DNA of 35,981 nucleotides from contig NZ_VINQ01000007.1 of the NCBI RefSeq assembly GCF_008369105.1, forward strand, positions 1 through 35,981. Direction: 5' to 3'. Below the pieces are notes generated by a model. The model saw only the letters and a program-made list of their open reading frames with translations. It was not told where the DNA came from and made no database searches. The DNA comes from Aquicoccus porphyridii (GTDB taxonomy: Bacteria; Pseudomonadota; Alphaproteobacteria; Rhodobacterales; Rhodobacteraceae). Shown here piece by piece: positions 8,733-18,131 of this stretch. The translations under genes and the position numbers were made by a program. Within the stretch, counting starts at the first letter, position 1, and each line of letters opens with the position of its first letter.

Positions 8733-9596
8733 ATGACACAACAAACTCAAAAGATCGTCGCCCTCGTGGACGGCTCTCTCTATTCGGCCAGCGTCTGCGA
8801 CCATGCCGCATGGATATCGCAACGCACCGATGCCCCGGTCGAACTGATCCATGTTCTCGGTCGCCGCGAGGCACCCGAAAAACAGGATCTTTCCGGTGCC
8901 ATCAAACTCGGGGCGCGCACCGCGCTGCTCGAGGAACTGGCCGAGCTTGACGCCCAGCGCGCCAAGCTCATCAGCCACCGGGGCCGTGCCATTCTCGAGG
9001 ACGCGCGCAGCATCCTCGACAAGGCCGGTGTGACCGACATCACCACCCGGCTGCGCCACGGCGATATCATCGAAGCCGTGGCCGAGGTCGAAGCCGATGC
9101 GCGCGTCGTGCTGATCGGCAAGCGCGGCGAAGCCGCCGATTTCGCCAAGGGCCACCTCGGGTCCAATCTCGAACGCATCGTGCGCGCCAGCCATAAACCC
9201 GTCTTTGTCGCCTCGCGCGCGTTTCAACCGATCTCGAAGGTTCTCGTCGCCTATGATGGCGGCACTTCGGCGATGAAGGCCATCGACCATATTTCCCGCT
9301 CTCCGCTGTTCCGGGGATTGGCGATCCATGTCGTCACCGTCGGCAACGAAACCGCCGAGGTCAAAAAAGGGCTCGAAGACGCCAAGGCCCTTCTCAAAGC
9401 TGCCGGAATCGAGGCCGAAAGCTCGGTTCTACCCGGCCAGCCTGAAACCGCCCTCGGCAAGCTGGTGGAAGAGGCGAAATTCGACATGCTCGTGATGGGG
9501 GCCTATGGCCATTCCCGCATCCGCAGCCTGATCATCGGATCGACCACGACCGAAATGATCCGGTCATGCAAGGTGCCCGTCGTCCTGATGCGATAG
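8733..9596 (+). CDS. Tandem-domain universal stress protein
   Basis: A 287-residue cytoplasmic protein made of two Usp folds in tandem (about 5-155 and 160-287). The second half has the nucleotide-binding signature GAYGHSRIRSLIIGSTT near its end, of the ATP-binding G-x2-G-x9-G(S/T) type. The first half has a related but degenerate GKRGEAADFAKGHLGSN. The protein starts MTQQTQKIVALVDGSLYSAS. It is 16 bp behind the SulP gene, a pairing seen for SulP transporters in several bacteria, where Usp proteins are thought to modulate the carrier. The role here is inferred from that linkage. Confidence 0.9.
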   Translation: MTQQTQKIVALVDGSLYSASVCDHAAWISQRTDAPVELIHVLGRREAPEKQDLSGAIKLGARTALLEELAELDAQRAKLISHRGRAILEDARSILDKAGVTDITTRLRHGDIIEAVAEVEADARVVLIGKRGEAADFAKGHLGSNLERIVRASHKPVFVASRAFQPISKVLVAYDGGTSAMKAIDHISRSPLFRGLAIHVVTVGNETAEVKKGLEDAKALLKAAGIEAESSVLPGQPETALGKLVEEAKFDMLVMGAYGHSRIRSLIIGSTTTEMIRSCKVPVVLMR

Positions 9597-9652
9597 CGGG
9601 GTGACGGGTGCGCCGGTTTCAGCGCAGCCCGCCTTTCAAACCCGCTCCGCGC

Positions 9653-12600
9653 TCACTCGGCGGGTGCATGTGATCCGGCGATGTCGTGGGCGTCCAACTC
9701 CCGTTCCAGCGCGCGCTCGATATGACCGCGCGGACGGGTGAACCGGGCCAGCAGGTCATAGATCACCGGCGTCACCACCAGCATCAACAGCGCCGACAAC
9801 GCAAGCCCCGCAATGATCACCGTGCCGATGGCGTTGCGGCTCTCGGCCCCGGCCCCCGTGGCCAGAACCAGCGGCAGCGCACCCAGTATGGTCGAAAGCA
9901 CGGTCATCATGATCGGCCTGAGCCGCAGCGCCGCCGCCATGATCACCGCCTCGCGCACACTCTTGCCCTGATCGCGCAACTGGTTGGCGAACTCGACGAT
10001 CAGAATGCCGTTCTTGGCCACCAGACCGATGAGCAGGATAATCCCGATCTGGCTGTAGACATTGAGCGACAGCCCCCCCAACGCCATCGCATAGACAGCG
10101 CCCGCCACTCCCGTGGGCACCGTCAACAGGATCGTGACCGGGTGCACGAAACTCTCGAACTGGGCCGACAACACGAGGAAAACGATCAGTAGCGACAAGG
10201 CAAACACGATCCCCACCCCCGCCGATGTGTCCTTGAAGGTGCGCGACTGGCCCTCATAGCCCAGCTTGCCACTGGGCGGAATGATCTCGGCCGCCGCCGC
10301 CTCGACCCGGGCCAGGACGCTGCCGAGATCCGCACCCGGCGCCAGCGCCCCCGACAACTGGATCGAGGGCAGCCGGTCGAACCGGCGCAGCGACGGCGCC
10401 GCGGCATTCTCCTGCACAGACACCAGCGCCCCCAGCGGGACCAGCGATTGCCCGTCGCCCGAGCGGATGAAGATGTTGTCGATATCCGAAGGCGAGCGGC
10501 GGTCACGTTCCTCGGCCTGAACGATGACCGGGTATTCCCGGCCCCTTGTCATGAACCGTGTCGCCTGCCGCGAGGCCAGCATCGTCTGCATCGTGTTGGC
10601 GACAACCTCCACGCTGATACCCAGATCATCGGCCCGCTCACGGTCGATCCGCACATCGAGCTGTGGCAGGTTCTGCTCGAAATTGATCTCGGGATTGATC
10701 AGCCCCTCGATCTCTCCGGCACGCTCCTGCAGGGCGTTGGCCCAGTCTTTCACGCTGTCGAAATCCGGCCCGCTCACCACCACCCGGATCGGGGTCGAAC
10801 TGCCGCGCAGCCCGAGACCCGCAGGCGTGACCGGAAAGCCGCGCGCCGCCGTCAACTCACCCATTTTCGGAGCGATCCGCCGCACCACGTCCTCCGCCGA
10901 CTGCTCGCGCTCGTCCCATGGCGCAAGGCGAAAGACGACAAAGGACCGCCACGCCCGGTTGCCCCAGCCGGTAAAGGTGAACACCGTTTCGATCACACCC
11001 TCATCGCGCATCGGGCGCAGGATCTCCTCGACCTGCTGCGCGGCGCGGTCGGTGTATTCAAGCGTGCTGCCCTGCGGCGCGGTCAGCGGGATGAACCCCA
11101 CGCCGCGATCCTCCCGTGGGGCCAACTCGCGCGGCAGCGCATCATAGAAAAGCACCGCGCCCCCGGTCACCGCGCCGCCCAGCGCGATCACCACCAGCGG
11201 CATCTGCACCGCCCGGCGCAATAACCCGGCATAGAACTTCTGCACCGGCCCGCGCAGCCCGCTCTCATCAGCCGGCGCCGCGCCCGTGCCCTTGCTCAGC
11301 ACCTTCGAGGCCAGCGCCGGACAGGCCGTCAACGCCACGAAGGTCGAGATCGCCACCGTCCCCGCCATGACCCAGCCGAACTCGATGAAAAGCCGCCCCA
11401 CCTGCCCCGGCATGAACGACAGCGGCACAAACACCGCGATCAGCGTGACCGAAGTGGCCAGCACCGCGAATGTCACCTGCCGCGCGCCCTTGAGGCTGGC
11501 CACCAAAGGGCTCTCGCCGTCTTCGATCCGGCGCTGGATGTTCTCCAGCACCACGATCGCGTCATCCACCACCAGCCCGATCGCCAGCAGCAGCGCCAGA
11601 AGCGTCAGCGTATTGAGCGAAAACCCCCACGCCCCGATCAGGATGAACGCCCCCAGAAGCGACACCGGGATGGTGATCGCCGGAATCAGCGTGGCGCGCA
11701 GACTGCGCAGGAAGAACAGGATCACCAGCACCACCAGCCCGAGCGAGATCATCAGCGCCAGTGCCACCTCGCGGATCGACGCGCCCACGAAAAGCGCGTC
11801 ATCCGAGCCCACCATGATCTCCATCCCCTCGGGCAGGGTCGGGCGCAGCGTGGCGATCTCGGCGCGCACAGCGTTTGAAATCTGAAGCGTGTTCGACTGG
11901 CTCTGGCGCTGCACCGCGAGGCCCACCGCATCGCGCCCGTCACTGCGCGCGATGGTCGAATCGTCGGCCACCCCCGCCTCGACCCGCGCCACATCACCCA
12001 GCCGCACCGGGTATCCCGCCACCCGGTCCAGCACCACGTCGCGGAAATCGTCGATGCTCTGCAACCGACTGTTCAACCGCACGGTCAACTCGCGGTCGCG
12101 CGACGTCACCTTGCCCGCCGGCAGCTCGATATTGTTGCGCACAAGCGCGCGTTCCACATCCGCCACGGTCAGCTTGCGCGCGGCCAGCGCCCGCCGGTCG
12201 AGCCAGATACGCACTGCGAAAGACCGCTCGCCATAGATGATAATATTGGCCACGCCATCCAGCGTGGCAAGACGGTCAACCACGAAACGATCCACGTAAT
12301 CGGTGATCTCGGCGGTGGTCATCCGGTCCGACGTCACCGCCAGCCGCATCACCGGGTCGGCATCGGCATCGCTTTTCTCGACATCCGGCGGGTCGGCCTC
12401 CTGCGGAAGATTGGCGCGCACCCGGCCCACCGCGTCGCGCACGTCATTGGCGGCGACGTCGATATCGCGCCCGGTCTCGAACTCGATCGTGACTCGCGAC
12501 CGGCCCTGCCGGCTTTCCGAACTGATCGAGCGTATCCCCGAGATCGAAGCGACCGCGCCCTCGATGGTCTCGGTCACATCGGTGTCGATGACCTCGGGGG

Positions 12601-12763
12601 CCGCACCGCGATAGGTGGTCGTGATCGTCACAACCGCGTTGTCCACATCCGGCAACTCGCGGATCGAGATGTCCCGCAACGCGCTCAGCCCGAACACGAT
12701 CAGCAAAAGGCTCGCCACCGCCGCCAGAACCGGGCGGCGTACCGAGATGTCCGAAAGGGTCAC
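9653..12763 (-). CDS. RND-family efflux transporter, inner-membrane pump
   Basis: This 1036-residue protein is an AcrB/MexB-type HAE1 pump with the 12-helix, two-porter-loop layout. The N-terminus is MTLSDISVRRPVLAAVASLL. The proton-relay pair is in GLVVDDAIVVLENI (near residue 405) and the conserved lysine is in GLVAKNGILIVEF in the second half. It starts at GTG (12763), overlapping the adaptor's stop by 4 bp, so translation is coupled. No outer-membrane channel gene is nearby, so it must use a TolC-like protein coded elsewhere. Substrates are unknown; the family exports drugs, detergents, dyes or lipophilic metabolites. Confidence 0.95.
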   Translation of the reverse strand: MTLSDISVRRPVLAAVASLLLIVFGLSALRDISIRELPDVDNAVVTITTTYRGAAPEVIDTDVTETIEGAVASISGIRSISSESRQGRSRVTIEFETGRDIDVAANDVRDAVGRVRANLPQEADPPDVEKSDADADPVMRLAVTSDRMTTAEITDYVDRFVVDRLATLDGVANIIIYGERSFAVRIWLDRRALAARKLTVADVERALVRNNIELPAGKVTSRDRELTVRLNSRLQSIDDFRDVVLDRVAGYPVRLGDVARVEAGVADDSTIARSDGRDAVGLAVQRQSQSNTLQISNAVRAEIATLRPTLPEGMEIMVGSDDALFVGASIREVALALMISLGLVVLVILFFLRSLRATLIPAITIPVSLLGAFILIGAWGFSLNTLTLLALLLAIGLVVDDAIVVLENIQRRIEDGESPLVASLKGARQVTFAVLATSVTLIAVFVPLSFMPGQVGRLFIEFGWVMAGTVAISTFVALTACPALASKVLSKGTGAAPADESGLRGPVQKFYAGLLRRAVQMPLVVIALGGAVTGGAVLFYDALPRELAPREDRGVGFIPLTAPQGSTLEYTDRAAQQVEEILRPMRDEGVIETVFTFTGWGNRAWRSFVVFRLAPWDEREQSAEDVVRRIAPKMGELTAARGFPVTPAGLGLRGSSTPIRVVVSGPDFDSVKDWANALQERAGEIEGLINPEINFEQNLPQLDVRIDRERADDLGISVEVVANTMQTMLASRQATRFMTRGREYPVIVQAEERDRRSPSDIDNIFIRSGDGQSLVPLGALVSVQENAAAPSLRRFDRLPSIQLSGALAPGADLGSVLARVEAAAAEIIPPSGKLGYEGQSRTFKDTSAGVGIVFALSLLIVFLVLSAQFESFVHPVTILLTVPTGVAGAVYAMALGGLSLNVYSQIGIILLIGLVAKNGILIVEFANQLRDQGKSVREAVIMAAALRLRPIMMTVLSTILGALPLVLATGAGAESRNAIGTVIIAGLALSALLMLVVTPVIYDLLARFTRPRGHIERALERELDAHDIAGSHAPAE

Positions 12764-13860
12764 GATTCCACCTCACCCGCCGCCGATCCAGCACCCGCGC
12801 CGCCGATCACCTCGACCGCGATGCCGTCGCGCACCCGGTGCAGCCCGCGCACCACCACCTCGGCGCCCGCATCAAGCCCCGACAGGATCGCAACCCGGCC
12901 CTCGCGCCGCTGCCCGGTTTGCACCGTGACCCGCCGCGCCACGCCGTCCTCGACGCGGAAAACATAGGTTTCAGCGGCCTGAAAGATGATCGCCTCTTCC
13001 GGCACGACCACATGTTCGGCCTGCCCCAGCGTCAGCTCCAGAGACATGAACATCCCCGCGGGCAGCACGCCCTCGGGGTTCGGGATCACGGCGCGCGCAC
13101 GAAACGCCCGGCTCACCGGGTCGATCCGGCTGTCCACGGCCTCGATCTTGCCCTCGAAATGGCGGTCCTCGAACGCGGCGCTGGTCGCATTGATCGTCTG
13201 TCCCTGGCGAATGCGCGCAAACAAGGTTTCGGGCAGCGAAAACTCGACCTCCACCTCCGACAGATCGTCCAGCCGCGTGATCGACAGGCCTTCCGCCACG
13301 CGCGCGCCCTCGTCCACCTCGGCCAGGCCCACGATCCCGGCAAAGGGCGCGCGGATCGTCCGATCCTCAAGCCGCTGGGTCGCACGGTCGATCTGCGCCC
13401 GCGTCTCGGCCAGCCGCGCCACCGATTCTTCCAGCGTCGCCTCGGCCACCGCGTTGGTCTGCCTGAGTTGGGTCAACCGCTCGACCGCCTGTGTCCGCTC
13501 CTGAAGCCGCGCCTTGATCTCGTCCAGGTTGGCGCGCTCGATCGTGTCATCGAGCCGCGCCAGAACCGCGCCCTTCTCGACGCTCTGGCCCGGGGTAAAA
13601 TTCAACGCCTCGATGCGGCCCGTGGCCTCGGGAACGATCTCGACCGATTGCCGCGCCCGTGTCGTGCCGACCGCTTCGACCGTGTCACGCAACACCCGCG
13701 TCTCGGCCCGGGCGGTCTCCACCGCCGCGACACGCGGCCCACCGCCCGCCTGCACCGGCGCCGCCTTTCCGGGCGCGAGGTAGTGCTGATACCCTTCGTA
13801 TCCGCCATAGCCAAGCGTCGCCAGAACGCACAGAACGAGAAATTGCTTCCACAAGGCCAT
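12760..13860 (-). CDS. RND efflux periplasmic adaptor (membrane fusion protein)
   Basis: This 366-residue periplasmic adaptor of the HlyD/AcrA family links the inner-membrane pump to an outer-membrane channel. It opens with an uncleaved-type membrane anchor (ALWKQFLVLCVLATLGYGGY). A lipoyl half-motif follows (EATGRIEALNFTPGQSVEKG), then an alpha-helical hairpin (about residues 95-165), the second lipoyl half TIRAPFAGIVGLAEVDEGARV and beta-barrel strands. I chose the ATG at 13860 because the anchor begins there; the frame stays open to 13923. It lacks an N-terminal lipobox cysteine. It is first in a two-gene operon with the pump. Confidence 0.9.
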   Translation of the reverse strand: MALWKQFLVLCVLATLGYGGYEGYQHYLAPGKAAPVQAGGGPRVAAVETARAETRVLRDTVEAVGTTRARQSVEIVPEATGRIEALNFTPGQSVEKGAVLARLDDTIERANLDEIKARLQERTQAVERLTQLRQTNAVAEATLEESVARLAETRAQIDRATQRLEDRTIRAPFAGIVGLAEVDEGARVAEGLSITRLDDLSEVEVEFSLPETLFARIRQGQTINATSAAFEDRHFEGKIEAVDSRIDPVSRAFRARAVIPNPEGVLPAGMFMSLELTLGQAEHVVVPEEAIIFQAAETYVFRVEDGVARRVTVQTGQRREGRVAILSGLDAGAEVVVRGLHRVRDGIAVEVIGGAGAGSAAGEVES

Positions 13861-14051
13861 GTCGGGTCTATCCAACTCCTGATACCGGCGCGGATGCGCG
13901 CGTGCGCAAAGCTTAAGGCGCAAAGAGGATAAAACACAACTTCATCCGCACCGCTCACGAACTGGTGTTCAGGTTTCGATTACGCCACAGGCATAAAATC
14001 AGATCACCCAAACCCGCCCCGGCCACGATCCTGCAAACCACGAAATCCATG
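13861..14051. promoter_or_regulatory. Upstream region of the RND operon
   Basis: This stretch lies between the ectoine-operon terminator and the adaptor ATG and should hold the pump promoter. An AGGAG lies about 14 bases before the ATG, longer than ideal. A minus-strand TTGTGT followed 17 bp later by TTAAGC is a weak promoter candidate (about 13917-13945). No efflux repressor gene (TetR or MarR) is adjacent, so the regulator, if any, is elsewhere. Confidence 0.35.
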
Positions 14052-14080
14052 AAAAAGCCGGGCGCACAAGGCACCCGGCT
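14052..14080 (-). terminator. Rho-independent terminator of ectABC-ask
   Basis: On the minus strand AGCCGGGTGC pairs with GCGCCCGGCT (one G-U pair) around the loop CTTGT, and the stem runs into TTTTTC. It begins 57 nt after the ask stop codon. This is a textbook intrinsic terminator and marks the end of the ectoine operon before the RND genes. Confidence 0.85.
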
Positions 14081-14136
14081 CGATTGGTCTTCTCCATGAT
14101 CGCACGGCCCAAAGGGCGCGCAGGAACGCACTCGAC

Positions 14137-15573
14137 CTACGCGGCCAGTCGAGCGGCCTTCTGTTCCGGCGCTTCGACAAAGGCCCCGTGCAACAACGTG
14201 ATCGCCTCGTCACAGGCATCCTCTGCCACGACGAACTGCACATCGACGCTCCCGGGCACGTGCTGGACCGCGCGCACACCGACATCGCCTTCGCGCAGCG
14301 CGGCAAGACCGCGCTCGACGCTGTGCAACCCGTCAAGGCTGCGCCCGATCACGGCAACCAGCGCCAGCCGCGTGAGCCGCACCTCGGCATTGGGGAAATG
14401 CGCGCTCAGATCGCGCTCCACCCGCCGCAGCGCCTTGCGCGAGGCATCGAGGTAATGGGTGATGGTGTTGGCATTGGTCGCCTTCGACACGATCCGCACC
14501 TTGTGCCGGGCCAGAACCTCGAGCACCTTGGCGTCATACCCCTTGACCCCCACCATGTCCTGTTCAAAAAGCTCCAGCGCCGTCACCGGCAGTCCGGTCA
14601 CGATCTCGACCGCGGCACTTTCACCCGCTTCCTCGTCGATCAGCGTGCCCGGATCGTCCGGGTCGAACGCATTGGTCACGCGCAGCGGAATCCCCGCCCT
14701 GCGCAGGATCTTGGCCGCGTTGGGGTGAATCGCCTCCATACCGAGATTGGAAAGCTGATCGGCCACGTCGTAATTGGTATGACCCAACTTGCGCACCGCA
14801 TCCTCGCCCACCAGCTTGGGGTCGGTCGAACTGAGGTGAAACTCCTTGTGGATGATCGCTTCGGCGGCCTCGGTCTGCGCGGCGATGTTCGAGAAGGTGA
14901 CCTCGGAATAGCCGCGGTCATATTCACGCATCAAACCCTCGCTGCACTGGGCATAGCCGGTCACGATCGGCAATTCACCGGCCAGATCGACATCGGCGAA
15001 CCCGTTCGCGATCCGCTCTTCGAGCGTGTATTCGTTCTCATCGCGCCAACCCGACAGGTCGACAAAGCGCGCATTCACACCGGCGCGCTGCAGCATCAGC
15101 GCGGCCACGAATGCCGAATGCGCCTCGCCCAGCCCGGCCAGCAATTCGCGCGTCACCGCCATGTGGTCCGACAGGCGGAAATGGCCATAGGAGCACAACC
15201 GCTGCAAGTCGATCAGGCACGAACGCGCGCCCTCGATCCGCTCGCGCACGAACTCGCCCGCCTGCGTCCGGTCGCCCGGTTGATCAAGCACCGCCTCGTG
15301 TGCCGCGACCATCGCCTCGCTCACCCGGGTCAGCGCGTCGTGCCAGCCATGGGCGCTTTCGTCATTGGCAAACATCTCGTAAACGCCGGCCTCGCCGGTT
15401 TTCTTGTGCTCAAGCAGAAGGTCGGTGATCCCGCCAAATGCCGAAACGACAAAAACCCGGTTGTAAAGCTCGGCGCCCTTGCGTTTGCCGATCAAAAGCG
15501 TGTCGCGCAATTCATCGAGCCGCGACATGGACGTGCCGCCGATTTTTTCGACGGTGTGTTTCTGGAGTGTCAT
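14137..15573 (-). CDS. ask: Ectoine-specific aspartate kinase
   Basis: Aspartate kinase phosphorylates L-aspartate with ATP, the first step toward aspartate-semialdehyde and hence ectoine. The 478-residue protein has the distinctive VEKIGGTSMSR start typical of the Ask_Ect class; housekeeping LysC usually reads KFGGTS. C-terminal ACT sequence includes VGVKGYDAKVLEVLARH and LALVAVIGRSLDGLHSVERG. In studied bacteria Ask_Ect is less feedback-inhibited by lysine and threonine, which keeps precursor flowing under salt stress. The ATG at 15573 is chosen from the conserved N-terminus. It is the last gene of the operon, 37 bp after ectC. Confidence 0.93.
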   Translation of the reverse strand: MTLQKHTVEKIGGTSMSRLDELRDTLLIGKRKGAELYNRVFVVSAFGGITDLLLEHKKTGEAGVYEMFANDESAHGWHDALTRVSEAMVAAHEAVLDQPGDRTQAGEFVRERIEGARSCLIDLQRLCSYGHFRLSDHMAVTRELLAGLGEAHSAFVAALMLQRAGVNARFVDLSGWRDENEYTLEERIANGFADVDLAGELPIVTGYAQCSEGLMREYDRGYSEVTFSNIAAQTEAAEAIIHKEFHLSSTDPKLVGEDAVRKLGHTNYDVADQLSNLGMEAIHPNAAKILRRAGIPLRVTNAFDPDDPGTLIDEEAGESAAVEIVTGLPVTALELFEQDMVGVKGYDAKVLEVLARHKVRIVSKATNANTITHYLDASRKALRRVERDLSAHFPNAEVRLTRLALVAVIGRSLDGLHSVERGLAALREGDVGVRAVQHVPGSVDVQFVVAEDACDEAITLLHGAFVEAPEQKAARLAA

Positions 15574-15610
15574 TCTTTCCGGCCCGGAGGTATCGCCTCG
15601 GGCCCCTCTG

Positions 15611-16003
15611 TCAACTGGTTTCAAGCGCGTAAGAGCCGTCGGCCTGATGCACTTCGTTACCGGTCACCGGCGGGTTGAAACAGCACGCCATGACAAGCTC
15701 TTCCTCGGCCCGCAACACGTGACGGTCATGCTGGTCGAGCGCATACATCACGCCGGGATGGATCTCATGCGTCTCGCCCGTCGCGAGGTCGGTGATCGTG
15801 CCCTTGCCCTTCATGCAATAGACGCTCTCGAAATGGTTCTTGTATTCGAACTCATGCTCCGATCCCTCTTCGAGAAAGGTGATGTGGAACGAAAATCCCA
15901 TCCCGTCATCGGCCAGCAACATCCGAACGCTGGTCCATTGCGCATCCGACACGACGCGGTCACGCTCGCTCTCGATGAGCTTGTTGAAATCTCTCACGAT
16001 CAT
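15611..16003 (-). CDS. ectC: L-ectoine synthase
   Basis: EctC closes the ring: it removes water from N-gamma-acetyl-2,4-diaminobutyrate to give ectoine. The 130-residue length and single cupin fold are normal. The iron ligands known from the Paenibacillus enzyme (Glu57, Tyr85, His93) align with Glu59 in NHFESVYC, Tyr87 in [10 protein letters not shown] and His95 in HDRHVLR, so the site is intact. [20 protein letters not shown] is a further family signature. GGAG precedes the ATG and overlaps the end of ectB, whose stop is 4 bp upstream, so the two are tightly coupled. Confidence 0.97.
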   Translation of the reverse strand: MIVRDFNKLIESERDRVVSDAQWTSVRMLLADDGMGFSFHITFLEEGSEHEFEYKNHFESVYCMKGKGTITDLATGETHEIHPGVMYALDQHDRHVLRAEEELVMACCFNPPVTGNEVHQADGSYALETS

Positions 16004-16007
16004 TGGG

Positions 16008-17294
16008 TTACTCCGCTGCCATCTTGCTTGTGTCCAGAACCTCGCGCGCCGAGTCGAGCAGAATGCTCAACCCCTTGCGCAACATCTCTTCGGACGTCGT
16101 CAGCGGCGCCAGGATCTTGACCACCTCATCATCGGGGCCCGACGTCTCGATCACAAGGCCCTTCTTGAAGGCACGCGCGCAAATCTCACCGGCCAGTTCG
16201 CCCGACCCGACATCGACACCGCGCATCAGCCCCCGGCCCTTCATCTTCGCGCCATCCACCATCAGGGCAAGGCTTGCCAGCCCCTCGGCGATCAGGTCGG
16301 CCTTGACGGCCAGATCCTTTTCAAAGGCGTCATCCTTCCAGAATTTCTCGATCGCCACCTTCGCGGTGACAAAGGCATGGGTGTTGCCACGGAAGGTGCC
16401 GTTATGCTCGGCCGGGCCGAATATGTCATGTTCAGGCCGCACCAGGACAAGCGCCATCGGCAGGCCGAACCCGGAAACCGACTTCGCCATGGTCACGATA
16501 TCCGGCTCGATCCCCATCTCCTCGAAGGAAAAGAACGTGCCGGTCCGGCCACAACCCGCCTGGATGTCGTCGACGATCAACAGCGCGCCATGCTCCTTGG
16601 CCAGCTCGGCCACCCGCTTGACCCATTCGGGCCGCGCGGCATTAAGCCCGCCTTCGCCCTGCACGGTTTCAAGCATGATCGCCGCAGGCGCATCCATGCC
16701 CGACGAGCGGTCGCTCAGCATCTTCTCCAGAAGCTCGACCGTATCGAACTCCGGCCCCATGTACCCATCGAACGGCATCCGCGTGACCCCGTTGAGCGTC
16801 ATGCCCGCGCCACCACGGTGATAACCGTTGCCGGTCGCGGCCAGCGCGCCCATCGTCACGCCGTGAAAGCCGTTGGTAAAGGCAATGATGTTCGTGCGCC
16901 CGGTCACCTTGCGCGCCAGCTTCATCGCCGCCTCGACGGCGTTGGCGCCGGTCGGGCCGGTGAACATCACGCGATGGTCCATCTTGCGCGGCCCAAGGAT
17001 GTGTTTCTCGAAGCTTTCGAGAAAATCGGCCTTCCCGTCGGTGTGAAGGTCCAGCGCATGGGCCAGCCCGTCACTCATGACATGCTCGACCAGCGCGTTT
17101 TTCATGTCCGGGTCGTTATGGCCGTAATTGAGCGAGGAACACCCCGCCAGAAAGTCGATATAGCTGCGCCCGTTGGCGTCGGTCATTTCCGAGCCTTGCG
17201 CACTTGTGAACACCGTGTCGAAGCCACGGCAATACGAGCGCACTTCGGATTCTCGTCGCTCGAAAACGGAAATGTTGGATGACTTGTCAGTCAT
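16008..17294 (-). CDS. ectB: L-2,4-diaminobutyrate transaminase
   Basis: EctB transfers an amino group from glutamate to L-aspartate-4-semialdehyde, giving L-2,4-diaminobutyrate. This is a class III PLP aminotransferase of 428 residues. The PLP lysine is Lys271 in [10 protein letters not shown] and the cofactor-binding Asp is in [13 protein letters not shown]. The start [20 protein letters not shown] is typical of EctB. The frame continues upstream to 17480, but AAAGGAT before the ATG at 17294 and family length support the shorter form. It lies 67 bp after ectA and 4 bp before ectC. Confidence 0.97.
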   Translation of the reverse strand: MTDKSSNISVFERRESEVRSYCRGFDTVFTSAQGSEMTDANGRSYIDFLAGCSSLNYGHNDPDMKNALVEHVMSDGLAHALDLHTDGKADFLESFEKHILGPRKMDHRVMFTGPTGANAVEAAMKLARKVTGRTNIIAFTNGFHGVTMGALAATGNGYHRGGAGMTLNGVTRMPFDGYMGPEFDTVELLEKMLSDRSSGMDAPAAIMLETVQGEGGLNAARPEWVKRVAELAKEHGALLIVDDIQAGCGRTGTFFSFEEMGIEPDIVTMAKSVSGFGLPMALVLVRPEHDIFGPAEHNGTFRGNTHAFVTAKVAIEKFWKDDAFEKDLAVKADLIAEGLASLALMVDGAKMKGRGLMRGVDVGSGELAGEICARAFKKGLVIETSGPDDEVVKILAPLTTSEEMLRKGLSILLDSAREVLDTSKMAAE

Positions 17295-17361
17295 TGGGTG
17301 GGTATCCTTTTGGGATTGCTTGGATTTCAGTGTTTGTTCGCGGCAGGTGCCGGGCAGCGTC

Positions 17362-17898
17362 TCAGGCCGCCTTGCGCATGGTTTCGCGTTCCAGCGCGAT
17401 CGTGACCATGTGCTCGGTCTCGTGGCGTCCGCGGAAATGCAGCGACTGGGTGAAATGGGCCTGCGCATCAAGCGTGCCATCGCGCAGGTCCGAGAACTTG
17501 CGGAACAATGCCCAGCTCGCCTCGTTATCGGCGGTGATCGTGGTCTGGAGCCGGTTCACGCCGTCGCACTCATCGCGACGGATCAGATGATCAAGCATCA
17601 GGGTGCCAAGCCCCATGCCACGCGCCTTCGACGACACGGCAACCTGCCAGACAAAGAACGTCTCGGCATCATAAGGCAGAACATAGCCCGAGACCCAACC
17701 CATGATCTCGCCGTCGATCTCCGCCACCACACAGGTGTCGCGGAAATGATCGGCTTGCAGCAGGTTGCAATACATCGAGTTCTCATCGAGCGGCTTGCAG
17801 GCGCGCACAAGCTCCCAGATGGCCGCGCCATCGGCGGCCTCGGGCTTGCGCAGAACCGGCTGTGCCTTCTTCCTGAGCTGCTCAATTGCATGGGTCAT
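17362..17898 (-). CDS. ectA: L-2,4-diaminobutyrate gamma-acetyltransferase
   Basis: EctA acetylates the side-chain amino group of 2,4-diaminobutyrate with acetyl-CoA. The 178-residue GNAT protein has the EctA signature ENSMYCNLLQADHFRDTCVV and the acetyl-CoA loop SSKARGMGLGTLML. ATG at 17898 has a strong AGGAGG at ten bases; the longer open frame to 18093 runs through the AT-rich promoter and is not coding. It is first in the ectoine operon and divergent from the MarR regulator. No ectoine hydroxylase (ectD) gene is in the window. Confidence 0.96.
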   Translation of the reverse strand: MTHAIEQLRKKAQPVLRKPEAADGAAIWELVRACKPLDENSMYCNLLQADHFRDTCVVAEIDGEIMGWVSGYVLPYDAETFFVWQVAVSSKARGMGLGTLMLDHLIRRDECDGVNRLQTTITADNEASWALFRKFSDLRDGTLDAQAHFTQSLHFRGRHETEHMVTIALERETMRKAA

Positions 17899-18131
17899 CT
17901 GAATGGGCCTCCTATTGCTTCGAGAGGCTAAGTAACAACTTCTGGGTTTTATTTCAAGTATCAAAGCATTTTTCCGGGCATTTTTGCCGATTTCCGCGTA
18001 TTTCGCCCGATTCCCTTTGAAAATCACGTATATATCGCTTAGCTTATACTTTACATATTTATGACAGGAGGCGATTGATCTTGAACATTCCATCTGCCAA
18101 CATTCTAACGTTTCACCGCAAGGGGAAAGCC
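17899..18131. promoter_or_regulatory. Divergent ectA/ectR promoter region
   Basis: These 233 bp are much more AT-rich than their surroundings, especially about 17940-18065, as expected for an inducible divergent control region. Reading toward ectA, a TTGAAA is followed 17 bp later by TACTTA, a weak sigma-70 match. Reading toward the MarR gene, TTGAAA (18017-18022) and TATACT (18045-18050) are visible, but their 22-bp spacing is too long for a standard promoter. An operator-like inverted repeat lies at 18028-18049. I cannot assign exact start sites. Confidence 0.65.
18028..18049. promoter_or_regulatory. Candidate EctR operator
   Basis: GTATA (18028-18032) and TATAC (18045-18049) form an inverted repeat across 12 bp in the AT-rich divergent region. 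Known EctR1 sites are AT-rich pseudo-palindromes of about 18 bp overlapping the ect promoter, and MarR dimers bind sites of this size. The inner bases do not match well, so this is a candidate only. Confidence 0.4.
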
